A DNA stretch of 64,000 nucleotides from Streptomyces sp. NBC_01439 (GTDB lineage: Bacteria; Actinomycetota; Actinomycetes; Streptomycetales; Streptomycetaceae). Under the pieces are notes generated by a model, which searched no databases, had not been told where the DNA came from, and was given only the letters and a program-made list of their open reading frames with translations. The stretch's first letter is position 1. Each line of letters begins with the position of its first letter. Both the position numbers and the translations under genes were made by a program. The DNA lies in contig NZ_CP109487.1 in assembly GCF_036227605.1 (NCBI RefSeq), forward strand, positions 4,717,501 to 4,781,500, written 5' to 3'. Positions 52,185 through 60,683 of the stretch are shown piece by piece.

Positions 52185-54179
52185 ATGAGCACCGAACGCA
52201 CCGAACACATATCGTCGCGGCGAGCCCGGCACCATCCGCTGGCTCCGCCCTCCTGGCTGCTCAACGGGCTGAAGCCCAGTGCCGCGCCGATCCCGTGGGC
52301 CGCCGTGGCCCGGGCCTCGGTCGCGATGTCCGTCCCGCTCGCCGTCGGCTTCGCCCTCGACGAACCCGAATACGGCGCGCTCGCCTCCATGGGCGCCCTC
52401 GCCGGAGTCATCGGCGACACCGCCGATGCCTACCGGATGCGCGTCCTGAACATCGCCGTCCCCCAGCTCCTCGGCGCCGTCGGCGTGGCGCTGGGCACCC
52501 TGGTCTACGGGCACGGCTGGCTGGCAGTCGGAGCGCTCACCCTCATCGCCCTCGTCTCCGGGATGATCTCCTCCATCGGCACGGTGGCCTCCGTGTCCGG
52601 ACTGCTCCTCCTGCTCAACGCCGTGATCGGCGCCGGACTGCCGCTGCCCGAACCCTGGTGGACGGCCCCGCTGCTGCTGACCGCGGGCGGGCTGTTCGTC
52701 CTCGCGCTGACCCTGCTCGGCTGGCCGCTGCGCCGCCGGCAGCCGGAGCGCACCGCCGTGGCCGACACCTACCGGGCCCTGGCCGACGCCCTGGAGGCCG
52801 CCGGCGGGCCCGGCACCCGGTACGAGGAACGCCGACAGCAGGTCACCCAGGCCATCAACCACGCCTACGACCTCGTGCTCGGCCGCCGGGCTCGGGTGCA
52901 CGGGCGCAGCCCCTCGCTGGTGCGGCTGCTGGCCCAGCTCAACGTGGTGATCCCGCTGGTGGAGGCCGCGCCCGCAGCGCACCTGCGCGGCCGGCCGCTG
53001 CCCCCCGAGATCCCGGCGGCCGTACGGGAACTGGCCGACGCCGTCGAAGAGGGCCGCACCGGAACCCCCGTACTGGAGCTGCCCGCCGCGCACACCCCGG
53101 CCGAACGGGCCGTCGACGCGGCCCTGCGCCACGCCGCGAAGATCGTGTACATCGCCCGACCGGACCTCGACAACGTGGACGACCGGCTCGGCCGGCCCGC
53201 CGCCCTGCGGGTGCGCGCCCGGCGGGCGGTCCGCGACATGGTGTTGTCCCGGGCCTCCTGGCGGTACGGGTTGCGGCTCGCACTGTGCATCGGGATCGCG
53301 CAGTCCCTCGTATCGGTGATCGAGTTCGAGCGGTCCTACTGGGTCGCCCTGACCGTCACCTTCGTCCTCAAGCCCGACTTCGGTTCGGTGTTCTCCCGGG
53401 CCGTGCTGCGCGCGCTCGGCACCGCGGGCGGCCTGGTCATCGCGGCCGCCGTGCTCTCCGAGGTGCCGCGCGGCTGGTGGGACGTCCCGGTGATGGTGGT
53501 GCTGGCCGGGCTGATCCCCGCCTTCTCCGTCAAGGGGTACGCCTTCCAGACCGCCGCGATCACCCCGGTGATCCTGCTCCTCTCGGACCTGCTCAACCAC
53601 CAGGGCTTCGACCTGATCCGGCCCCGGCTGGTGGACAGCCTGATCGGCTGCGCCATCACCCTCGTCTTCGGGTACCTGCTGTGGCCCGAGAGCTGGCACA
53701 CCCGGATCGGGGACCGGCTCGCCGACACCGTGGACGACGCCGCCCGCTACGTGGAACGGGCCTTCGCGCCGGTCGCGGACGAGGCCGCGCACGCGGTGGC
53801 CCGGACCGCCCGCCTCCAGGCTCGGCGGCGCATCTACCGGGACCTGTCGGGCGTGCGCAGCGAGTTCCAGCGGGCGCTGACCGAGCCGCCGCCCACCGGA
53901 GCCCGGGCCGCCGCCTGGTGGCCGCTGGTCGTCGCCGTCGAGCGGATCGTGGACGCCACCACCGCCGCGCGGGTCCGGGTCAACCACGGCGCGGCCCCGC
54001 CCCCCGCCGAGGAAGTGGAGTCGATCGCCCGGCAGCTCCGCGAGCTGGCCGTGCGGGTGCGCAGCAGCAGCATCCCGGTCCGGGTCGAGGCGGGACCGCC
54101 GGGCGAGGCGACGAGCGTGCTGGCCCCGGTCCACCAGGAGATCGCAGCGGCCCTGGCCATTGCCCGGCCGGAGTCCTGA
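52185..54179 (+). CDS. FUSC-family membrane protein (aromatic-acid exporter type)
   Basis: 664 residues. Two blocks of about five to six helices (about 35-190 and 350-500) are separated by a cytoplasmic helical region. FUSC features: ALDEPEYGALASMGALAGVI and YWVALTVTFVLKPDFGSVFS, the latter being the family's most conserved loop. Relatives include AaeB (p-hydroxybenzoate efflux) and YccS. The substrate is unknown. It starts at ATG 52185. Confidence 0.92.
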   Translation: MSTERTEHISSRRARHHPLAPPSWLLNGLKPSAAPIPWAAVARASVAMSVPLAVGFALDEPEYGALASMGALAGVIGDTADAYRMRVLNIAVPQLLGAVGVALGTLVYGHGWLAVGALTLIALVSGMISSIGTVASVSGLLLLLNAVIGAGLPLPEPWWTAPLLLTAGGLFVLALTLLGWPLRRRQPERTAVADTYRALADALEAAGGPGTRYEERRQQVTQAINHAYDLVLGRRARVHGRSPSLVRLLAQLNVVIPLVEAAPAAHLRGRPLPPEIPAAVRELADAVEEGRTGTPVLELPAAHTPAERAVDAALRHAAKIVYIARPDLDNVDDRLGRPAALRVRARRAVRDMVLSRASWRYGLRLALCIGIAQSLVSVIEFERSYWVALTVTFVLKPDFGSVFSRAVLRALGTAGGLVIAAAVLSEVPRGWWDVPVMVVLAGLIPAFSVKGYAFQTAAITPVILLLSDLLNHQGFDLIRPRLVDSLIGCAITLVFGYLLWPESWHTRIGDRLADTVDDAARYVERAFAPVADEAAHAVARTARLQARRRIYRDLSGVRSEFQRALTEPPPTGARAAAWWPLVVAVERIVDATTAARVRVNHGAAPPPAEEVESIARQLRELAVRVRSSSIPVRVEAGPPGEATSVLAPVHQEIAAALAIARPES

Positions 54180-54261
54180 CCCGCCGCCGCGCCCGGGAAC
54201 GGTGTCCCCCGAATGGGTCGGCTCCCGGGCCGGGCGGGGGCGGACGGGGCAGCATCGGAGC

Positions 54262-54963
54262 ATGCACCGCGTCCCCGCCGTGATGGTCCTCGCCGTACTC
54301 CTGGTGGGGTGCGCCGATGTGGAGGGACTGCAGAGCGAGGGCGACCTCGGCACGGTGCACGCCCCGAAGAGCCTGTGGAAGGACATCCGCCCCGACCCGC
54401 CCGCCGCCGACCAGAGGCCGGGCACGGCCGCCGTGGTCCCGGGGCTCCCCAAGGTGACCGATCTGAGCATGCGCGGAGTGGACGCTCTGTCCGTCGTGCG
54501 CGCCGACATCGCCTCCGCCGCCGAGCAGGACGGCGGGACCGGCCGGCTCGTCGACCCGCGCGCCGTCCAGCGGCTCGCGCTCTGCACACAGGCTGTGGAC
54601 GGCGGCCCCGACTGCCCGGTGCGCCCCGCGGTCCTGCACGACCTGACGGGCAACGGCCGGGAAGAGCTCATCACCGCCCTGGACGTCGACGGCCGGGTCA
54701 GCGAGCTGCGCGTCTACACCGTCCAGGACGACGGGAGCATCGCCCGGATCCTGTCCCGGCGCGCGGTGCTGGAGGGTGTGGAGGTGGCCGCCGAGCACCT
54801 GGCGGTCCGCGAGCCCACGACCAACCCCGACCACGTCGCCGTCTTCGACTACGTGTGGGACCCGAAGGCCGGGATCATGAACCTGTCCCAGCTCACCCTC
54901 GACGACTGCCCGGGACGCACCCAGGACCCGACGAACGGGGACGGGGCGCGATGCGCGCGCTGA
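54262..54963 (+). CDS. Lipoprotein paired with a sensor kinase
   Basis: 233 residues. Signal and lipobox VMVLAVLLVGCADVEG (Cys about 17), then a soluble domain with a calcium-loop-like sequence LHDLTGNGREELITALDVD and three further Cys (LCTQ, DCPV, DDCPGR). The next gene, a histidine kinase, overlaps it by 13 bases. The pairing recalls CseA-CseC of the S. coelicolor SigE system, in which a lipoprotein tunes a kinase, but no sigE or response-regulator gene is here. Confidence 0.85.
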   Translation: MHRVPAVMVLAVLLVGCADVEGLQSEGDLGTVHAPKSLWKDIRPDPPAADQRPGTAAVVPGLPKVTDLSMRGVDALSVVRADIASAAEQDGGTGRLVDPRAVQRLALCTQAVDGGPDCPVRPAVLHDLTGNGREELITALDVDGRVSELRVYTVQDDGSIARILSRRAVLEGVEVAAEHLAVREPTTNPDHVAVFDYVWDPKAGIMNLSQLTLDDCPGRTQDPTNGDGARCAR

Positions 54964-56234
54964 GCAGCCTGCGCTGGAAGATCGCACTGACCACCACCAT
55001 GGTGTGCTGCATGGTCGCCGCCGCACTGGGCATCCTGGTGCACAACGTGGTCGCCCGGCAGATGGTCGGAGAGGTCCGCAAGGCCGCCGCCACCGAGCTG
55101 GCGCACGCCTTGGGCCACTACGAGTACGGCACCGCGCACGGCGACGTGAACGCCGCGTTCGACCCGCCCGACCTGCCCCGGCAACTGCGCGAGCTCGTCG
55201 CGAGCGGCCAGACCGGCAGCATCGTCGGCGAACAGGGGGGAAAGCCCGTGATGTGGGCGGCCGGACCCGCCGACGACAAGGCCCTCGCGGTCTGGTTGCC
55301 CTTCGGGAGCACCCGGGAACGGCTGCGGGACATCGACACCGCGATCCTCGCCTCCGCGATCCTCGCGGCCGGTCTGGTGGCGCTGGCCGGCCTGTTCCTC
55401 GCCGACCGGATCAGCCGGCGGCTCGCGACCACGGCCGCCGTGGCCCGCCGGATCAGCGCCGGGGACCTGGACGCCCGGGTGAACTTCCCGGCCGAGGGGG
55501 ACGATCCGGGGCCGGGCGGCTCCCGCGACGAGGTCCGGGACGTGGCGCACGCGCTGGACTCGATGGCGAGCTCGCTCCAGGGCCGGCTGGAGGCGGAGAA
55601 GCGCTTCACGGCGGATGTCGCGCACGAGCTGCGCACCCCGCTCACCGGTTCGCTGGCCGCGGCGGCGCTGCTGCCCGAGGGCCGCCCCAAGGAAATGATC
55701 AACAACCGGCTGAAGGCCCTGCACCTGCTGACCGAGGACCTGCTGGAGATCTCCCGGCTGGACTCGGGCGTCGAACGGGCCGACCTCGCCCGGGTGGAGC
55801 TCGGCCGGGCGGTGGAGCGGGCGGTCGCCGCGGCCGCGGCCGCCGGGAGCGCCACCGCACCGGAAGCCGGTCCGGCCGTGTCGGTACGGGTGGTCCAGGA
55901 CGTGGTGGTGGTCACCGACCGGCGGCGGTTGGACCGGATCCTGGCCAACCTGCTGGCCAACGCCGTGAAACACGGCAGGCCCCCGGTCGAGGTGACCGTG
56001 GAGGGACCGGTGGTGGTGGTCCGCGACCACGGTCCCGGCTACCCCCCCGAGCTGATCGAACGGGGCCCGCAGCGGTTCCGTACCGGGGACCCGGGCCGCG
56101 GGCGCGGCCACGGCCTGGGGCTCACGATCGTGATGGGGCAGGCGGCCGTGCTGGAGATCGCGGTCGGCTTCGCCAATGCGCCCGACGGCGGCGCGGTGAC
56201 GACGCTGCGGCTCCCCGTCGGCAGGGTGCCGTAG
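54951..56234 (+). CDS. Sensor histidine kinase without adjacent response regulator
   Basis: 427 residues. Two transmembrane helices (about 10-33 and 125-147) flank an extracytoplasmic sensor of about 90 residues. HAMP follows (ADRISRRLATTAAVARRISA), then the H-box RFTADVAHELRTPLTG (His about 225), N-box NLLANAVKHGRP (about 337) and G2 region GRGHGLGLTIV. The H-box and ATP-binding site are intact, so it should be active. The response regulator must be encoded elsewhere. Co-transcribed with the lipoprotein before it. Confidence 0.92.
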   Translation: MRALSSLRWKIALTTTMVCCMVAAALGILVHNVVARQMVGEVRKAAATELAHALGHYEYGTAHGDVNAAFDPPDLPRQLRELVASGQTGSIVGEQGGKPVMWAAGPADDKALAVWLPFGSTRERLRDIDTAILASAILAAGLVALAGLFLADRISRRLATTAAVARRISAGDLDARVNFPAEGDDPGPGGSRDEVRDVAHALDSMASSLQGRLEAEKRFTADVAHELRTPLTGSLAAAALLPEGRPKEMINNRLKALHLLTEDLLEISRLDSGVERADLARVELGRAVERAVAAAAAAGSATAPEAGPAVSVRVVQDVVVVTDRRRLDRILANLLANAVKHGRPPVEVTVEGPVVVVRDHGPGYPPELIERGPQRFRTGDPGRGRGHGLGLTIVMGQAAVLEIAVGFANAPDGGAVTTLRLPVGRVP

Positions 56235-56280
56235 GCGAATTGGGCAGCTTGGGTGCGTTGATCCGCGGGGACGCCCGAGA

Positions 56281-56304
56281 GGCGTGTTTCACGTGAAACA
56301 CGCC
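56281..56304. other. Perfect parS site
   Basis: TGTTTCACGTGAAACA at 56285-56300 is the exact parS consensus; four more bases on each side extend the palindrome to 24 bases. It lies between the kinase gene and the convergent PhoX gene, 7 kb from the other parS-like site. Confidence 0.92.
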
Positions 56305-56324
56305 CCTCGGGTCAACTGGACCGA

Positions 56325-58412
56325 TCAGACACCGATGTTGCGGCCGTCCTTGCGCCAGACGGACACGACCGCCGGGCGGACGATCTTGCCGGGGCCGTCG
56401 GGCCACACCGACTGCGGCTTCTCGACGGACGCGCCGTCGATCTCGCCCGGGTGCTGGACGGAGACCAGGACGCGCTTGTCCTGGATGAGCGGGCCGCAGG
56501 TCTCGGCGCCGCGCGGAACGGTCAGGAACTGCTTCAGCTCACCGCGGCGCTCACCGGCCGTCGCGACGCCGAACAGGCCGTCGTGGGAGCCGAGCTGGTT
56601 GCCGTCCGTGGAGATCCACAGGTTGCCGTGCGGGTCGAAGGCCACGTTGTCCGGGCACGAGATGGGGCTGACCTTGTCCTTGGGGAAGCCCGCGAAGTAG
56701 GTGGCTGGGTCGTTCGGGTCACCGGCGACCAGGAAGAGCCGCCAGGCGAAACCGTCGCCCGCCGGGTCGTCGAAGTTCTCGGCGAGCTCCAGGATCTGGC
56801 CGTGCTTGTTCAGGTTGCGCGGGTTGGCCTCGGTGGCGCCTTCCTTGCCCGGCTTGCCGCGGTCGGTGTTGTTGGTCAGTGCGATGTAGACGCGACCGGT
56901 GCGCGGGGAGGGCTCGACGTCCTCCGGACGGTCCATCTTCGTGGCGCCCACCTTGTCGGCGGCCTGCCGCGTGAAGACGTACACCTCCTCGGCGGTCATG
57001 CCCTCGACGTGCGACACGTTGCCGGTGGCCAACTTGATCCACACGCCGGAGCCGTCGAACTCGCCGTCGGAGGGCAGCTTGCCCGTGCCGTCGAACTCGG
57101 CGGCCGGGGAGTCACCGGTGAGCTTGGCGACGTAGAGGGTGCCCTCGTCGAGCAGCGTGAGGTTGTGCTCCTTCGCGGCGCGCGAATTGCCCTTCTTCAT
57201 CCGCTTCGACGAGACGAACTTGTAGAAGTAGTCGAAGCGCTCGTCGTCGCCCATGTAGACGACCGGACGGCCGTCCTCGGTCAGGCGGGGCTGCGCGGCC
57301 TCGTGCTTGAAGCGGCCGAGCGCGGTGCGCTTGCGCGGCACCGAGTTCGGGTCGTACGGGTCCAGCTCGACGACCCAGCCGAAGCGGTGCGACTCGTTGG
57401 GCTCCTGCGCCACGTCGAAGCGCTTGTCGAACCGCTCCCACTTGCGCTCGGTGGCGCCGGCGGTCACGCCGTAACGCTTCAGGCGGGCGGCCTGGGTGGG
57501 CTCGGTGACCTGGCCGGCGTTGCCGAAGTACTGGTTGAAGTTCTCCTCGCCGTGGAGGGTGGTGCCCCACGGGGTGGTGCCGCCGGCGCAGTTGTTGAGC
57601 GTGCCGAGCACCTTGGTGCCGGTGGCGTCGACGGAGGTCTTCAGCAGGCTGCTGCCCGCGGCCGGACCCGTCAGCTTGAACTCGCTGGTGGCGGTCAGTC
57701 GGCGGTTGAGCTGGTGGCGGCTGATCGCGGTCAGCTTGCCGCTGCGGTGGTCCTCCTGGACGGCGACCACGGACAGGCCGTGCGCGGCCCAGGCGATCTC
57801 GACCTGCTCGAGGGTCGGGTTGGCCGGGTCGTACGCCTTGAACATGAGGTTCTCGTCCGTGTACTCGTGGTTGGCCACGAGCAGCTGCTGGCGCTCGTAG
57901 TCGCCGCCGAGCGGGAGGAGGCTCAGGAAGTCGTTGTTGTAGCCGAACTGACCGGCCTGCGCGGCGGCGGTCTGCTTGTCGGCGTTGAAGCCAGGGGCGC
58001 CCTTGACGATCGGGTCGCCCCAGCGGATCACCACGTTCTGCTCGTGGCCCTCGGGAACGGTGACCTTGTCGTCGGTGTTCGGCGCGACGGCCTTGAAGCG
58101 CAAGCCCCGGGCGGCCTCGCCGCCCTTGCCCGCGGCGGCCGCGGCGTCATCGGCCGCGGGGGTGGCGTTGGCGGTCTGCCCCGGGCCGCCGAACGCCACG
58201 GCGGAACCGGCCGCGGTGGCGACCGTCACGACGGCGGCGGAGCGCAGCATCGCGCGGCGGGAGTAGGCACGGGCTATGACGTCACCGACGTACTCGTTGT
58301 CGCTGGTGTTCGGCACCTCGTGGAAGCAGGCGTCGCCACAGCGGTAACGACAGGTGAGAGCGGACCGGCCGCTGCCATGCGGGTTGCCGATGAACGGCAG
58401 GAGCTTGCGCAC
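56325..58412 (-). CDS. PhoX-type secreted alkaline phosphatase (DUF839)
   Basis: 695 residues from GTG 58412, 5 bases after GGAGGA. The N-terminus contains CRYRCGDACFHEVPN and the Tat signal AYSRRAMLRSAAVVTVATAA at about 48-67. The rest matches DUF839/PhoX: EGHEQNVVIRWGDP, LVANHEYTDENLM, NNCAGGTTPWGTTLHGEENF, WVVELDPYDPNSVPRKRTAL, KMDRPEDVEPSPRTGRVYIA, CPDNVAFDPHGNLWISTDGN. It cleaves phosphate esters outside the cell with Fe/Ca cofactors. A PHO box about 90 bases upstream suggests induction by phosphate starvation through PhoP. Confidence 0.93.
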   Translation of the reverse strand: MRKLLPFIGNPHGSGRSALTCRYRCGDACFHEVPNTSDNEYVGDVIARAYSRRAMLRSAAVVTVATAAGSAVAFGGPGQTANATPAADDAAAAAGKGGEAARGLRFKAVAPNTDDKVTVPEGHEQNVVIRWGDPIVKGAPGFNADKQTAAAQAGQFGYNNDFLSLLPLGGDYERQQLLVANHEYTDENLMFKAYDPANPTLEQVEIAWAAHGLSVVAVQEDHRSGKLTAISRHQLNRRLTATSEFKLTGPAAGSSLLKTSVDATGTKVLGTLNNCAGGTTPWGTTLHGEENFNQYFGNAGQVTEPTQAARLKRYGVTAGATERKWERFDKRFDVAQEPNESHRFGWVVELDPYDPNSVPRKRTALGRFKHEAAQPRLTEDGRPVVYMGDDERFDYFYKFVSSKRMKKGNSRAAKEHNLTLLDEGTLYVAKLTGDSPAAEFDGTGKLPSDGEFDGSGVWIKLATGNVSHVEGMTAEEVYVFTRQAADKVGATKMDRPEDVEPSPRTGRVYIALTNNTDRGKPGKEGATEANPRNLNKHGQILELAENFDDPAGDGFAWRLFLVAGDPNDPATYFAGFPKDKVSPISCPDNVAFDPHGNLWISTDGNQLGSHDGLFGVATAGERRGELKQFLTVPRGAETCGPLIQDKRVLVSVQHPGEIDGASVEKPQSVWPDGPGKIVRPAVVSVWRKDGRNIGV

Positions 58413-58503
58413 GAGTGTCCTCCGAGTAGCTGCGTGGGCGCCGACAACGTGTCGGTACGATCCAGCCGCGACGCTAGGCCCGGGTTGCGCCGAAGCGGCG
58501 GCG

Positions 58504-58525
58504 CGGGGATGAACGCTCGGTGAAC
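58504..58525 (-). promoter_or_regulatory. PHO box (PhoP-binding direct repeats)
   Basis: Read on the minus strand it contains two 11-base direct repeat units, GTTCACCGAGC then GTTCATCCCCG, matching the Streptomyces PHO unit (GTTCA followed by C/T-rich bases). It lies upstream of the phosphatase gene in the right orientation. A further single unit, GTTCACGGAGC, is on the plus strand at 58545-58555. The rest of the 294-base gap shows no gene. Confidence 0.75.
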
Positions 58526-58706
58526 CCGGCACGTCGGAGCGGCAGTTCACGGAGCGTGTGCGGGTGGGTGGGTGCCGGGCGCCACGAAAGGCGCCCCTGC
58601 CGAAGATCCACCCCAGCGGCCGATAACCTTACGTGTCCACTCTGGGCAGGGATCATCCGCGCAGCACGGACAAATGACGCACGCACACATGCGAAAGGCC
58701 TGGCCC

Positions 58707-60587
58707 ATGGGTATTCGGAGCTTGTTGCGCAAGGTATTCGGACGGTCCGCGGAATCCGTTCCGGAAACTACGGACACCCCTTCGGCCGCTGTCCCGAACC
58801 AGGCGGAACGGACCCCTCTGGACGTCGCCGCCGAACTGGTGGCGGCGTCCTTCGACAACCCCACGGTTCCGCCGCAGTCCGCCCCGCGCGACCGTGAACC
58901 GGGCACGGTCCTCACGGCCCCCGCCCAGGCGGCGGACCCCACGGTCCCGGAAGCCCGCCGCCCGTCGCCTCCGGCGGTCCAGCCGACCGCCGTTGCCGCG
59001 GAGCAGCCCGAAGCCGAAGCCGAGCCGGCCGCCGCCGATGCGGGGCCCGAGCCCGCCGAGGCCACCGCGCCGCAGGCGCAAGAGCCGGCCGCCGCCGATG
59101 CGGACCAGCCCGAGGCCGAGGCGCCGCAGGCACAGGCCGAGCCCGAGACCGAGGCCGAGCCGGCTGCTGCCGCCGAAGCGGAGCCCGCGGCCGCCGCCGA
59201 GGCCGAGCCCGAGACCACCCATGCTGCGGAGCAGCCCGAGGCGGATGCGCCGCAGGCGCAGACCGAGCCGGCCACCGCCGAACCCACCACGCCGCAGGCC
59301 GAGGCTGCCGCCTCTGCGGAGCAGCCCGAGGCCACCGCGCCGGAGGCGCAAGAGCCGGTCGCCGCTACCGAGCAGCCGGAGACCGAGGCGCCGCAGGCGC
59401 AGTCCGAGCCCGAGGCCGATCCGGCTGCCGCCGAGGCAGAGCCCGAGACCGCCCCCGCTGCGGAGCAGGCCCAGGCGGAGCCCGAAACCGCACCCGAGGC
59501 ACAGGAGCCGGCCGCCGCCGAGGCAGACACCGACGCCGCGGACCAGCCCGAGGCCGAAGCGCCGCAGGCGGACGCGCAGGCCGAGCCGGCCGCCGCCGAG
59601 GCCACCGCGCCGCAGGCGCAGGAGCCGGCCACCGCCGCAGAGCAGCCCGAGGCAGACGCGCCGCAGGCCCAAGCCGAGGCCCCGGCCACCGCGCCGCAGG
59701 CGCAGGCCGAGCCCGAGGCCGAAGCGCAGGCCGAGCCGGCCGCCGCCGAAGCGCACCAGCCCGAGGCCGAAGCGCCGCAGGCAGACGCGCCGCAGGCAGA
59801 CGCGGAGCCCGAAACCGCACCCGAGGCACAAGAGCCGGTCGCCGCCGAAGTCACCGCGCCCGAGGCGGACACCGATGCGGCGGAGCAGCCCGAGGCCGAA
59901 GCGCCGCAGGCACAGGCAGAGGCCGGCGTCGCTGCGAACACGGCCGCCGTCGTGCGGCGCCGGGCTCCTGAGGTCGCCGGCGCGTACAAGGCCGCCGGGC
60001 AGGTGCTCCGGGGCAAGGGGAAGACCGGGGCGCGGGCCAAGGTGTACCTCGTGCTGGACCGGTCCGGTTCGATGCGCGGGTTCTACAAGGACGGCAGCGC
60101 CCAGCACCTCGCCGACCACGCCCTCGCCCTCGCCGCGCACCTCGACGACGCGGCGACCGTGCACACCGTGTTCTTCTCCACGGAGCTGGACGGCACCGCC
60201 GACCTGACCCTCGACGGCCACGACGCCTCCTGGGTCGAGACCCGTCACGCCGAGCTCGGCCGGATGGGTCGCACCAGCTACCACGTGGCCGTCGAGGCCG
60301 TCCTGGAGCGCTACCAGAAGGACGGCGGCGAGGGCCCGGCCCTGGTCGTCTTCCAGACCGACGGCGCGCCCGACAACCGGCAGCCCGCCCGCCAGGCACT
60401 GGCCGACGCCGCCACCGCGGCTCCGGGCGTCCACTGGCAGTTCGTGGCCTTCGGCGACCACGACGCCAAGGCCTTCGACTTCCTGCGCAAGCTGGACGCC
60501 GAGAACGCCGGCTTCTTCCACGCCGGCCCCGCCCCCACCGAGCTGACCTCCGCCGCCCTGGTCAAGGGCATCCTGGAGCGGTTCTAG
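58707..60587 (+). CDS. vWA (TerF-like) protein with long Glu/Ala/Gln/Pro repeat region
   Basis: 626 residues from ATG 58707, 8 bases after AAAGG. The N-terminus [20 protein letters not shown] is followed from about residue 90 to 410 by a low-complexity repeat of units such as [11 protein letters not shown] and AEPAAAEA. The C-terminal vWA domain (about 445-626) has the MIDAS motif [30 protein letters not shown], and [10 protein letters not shown]. This vWA is of the type found in TerF/tellurite-resistance proteins. There is no signal peptide. The acidic repeat may be a flexible spacer. A strong terminator follows. Confidence 0.88.
   Translation: MGIRSLLRKVFGRSAESVPETTDTPSAAVPNQAERTPLDVAAELVAASFDNPTVPPQSAPRDREPGTVLTAPAQAADPTVPEARRPSPPAVQPTAVAAEQPEAEAEPAAADAGPEPAEATAPQAQEPAAADADQPEAEAPQAQAEPETEAEPAAAAEAEPAAAAEAEPETTHAAEQPEADAPQAQTEPATAEPTTPQAEAAASAEQPEATAPEAQEPVAATEQPETEAPQAQSEPEADPAAAEAEPETAPAAEQAQAEPETAPEAQEPAAAEADTDAADQPEAEAPQADAQAEPAAAEATAPQAQEPATAAEQPEADAPQAQAEAPATAPQAQAEPEAEAQAEPAAAEAHQPEAEAPQADAPQADAEPETAPEAQEPVAAEVTAPEADTDAAEQPEAEAPQAQAEAGVAANTAAVVRRRAPEVAGAYKAAGQVLRGKGKTGARAKVYLVLDRSGSMRGFYKDGSAQHLADHALALAAHLDDAATVHTVFFSTELDGTADLTLDGHDASWVETRHAELGRMGRTSYHVAVEAVLERYQKDGGEGPALVVFQTDGAPDNRQPARQALADAATAAPGVHWQFVAFGDHDAKAFDFLRKLDAENAGFFHAGPAPTELTSAALVKGILERF
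58978..59935 (+). repeat. Coding repeat region (Glu-Ala-Gln-Pro units)
   Basis: About 320 codons of imperfect repeats such as GAGCAGCCCGAGGCCGA and GCGCCGCAGGCGCA, in several longer blocks that are nearly identical to each other. The length is likely to vary between strains through recombination. Confidence 0.85.
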
Positions 60588-60620
60588 TACCGGCAGTACG
60601 AGCAGTACGGGCACGACACG

Positions 60621-60661
60621 AAGGCGGCGCCCCCCTCCGGCAAGGAGGGGGGCGCCGCCTT
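60621..60661. terminator. Strong terminator between the vWA gene and aspS
   Basis: A perfect 18-base stem (60621-60638 with 60644-60661) with loop GGCAA lies between two convergent genes, with T residues just after it in the plus direction. Confidence 0.9.
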
Positions 60662-60683
60662 CGGCGTATCAGCGGACCGGGAG

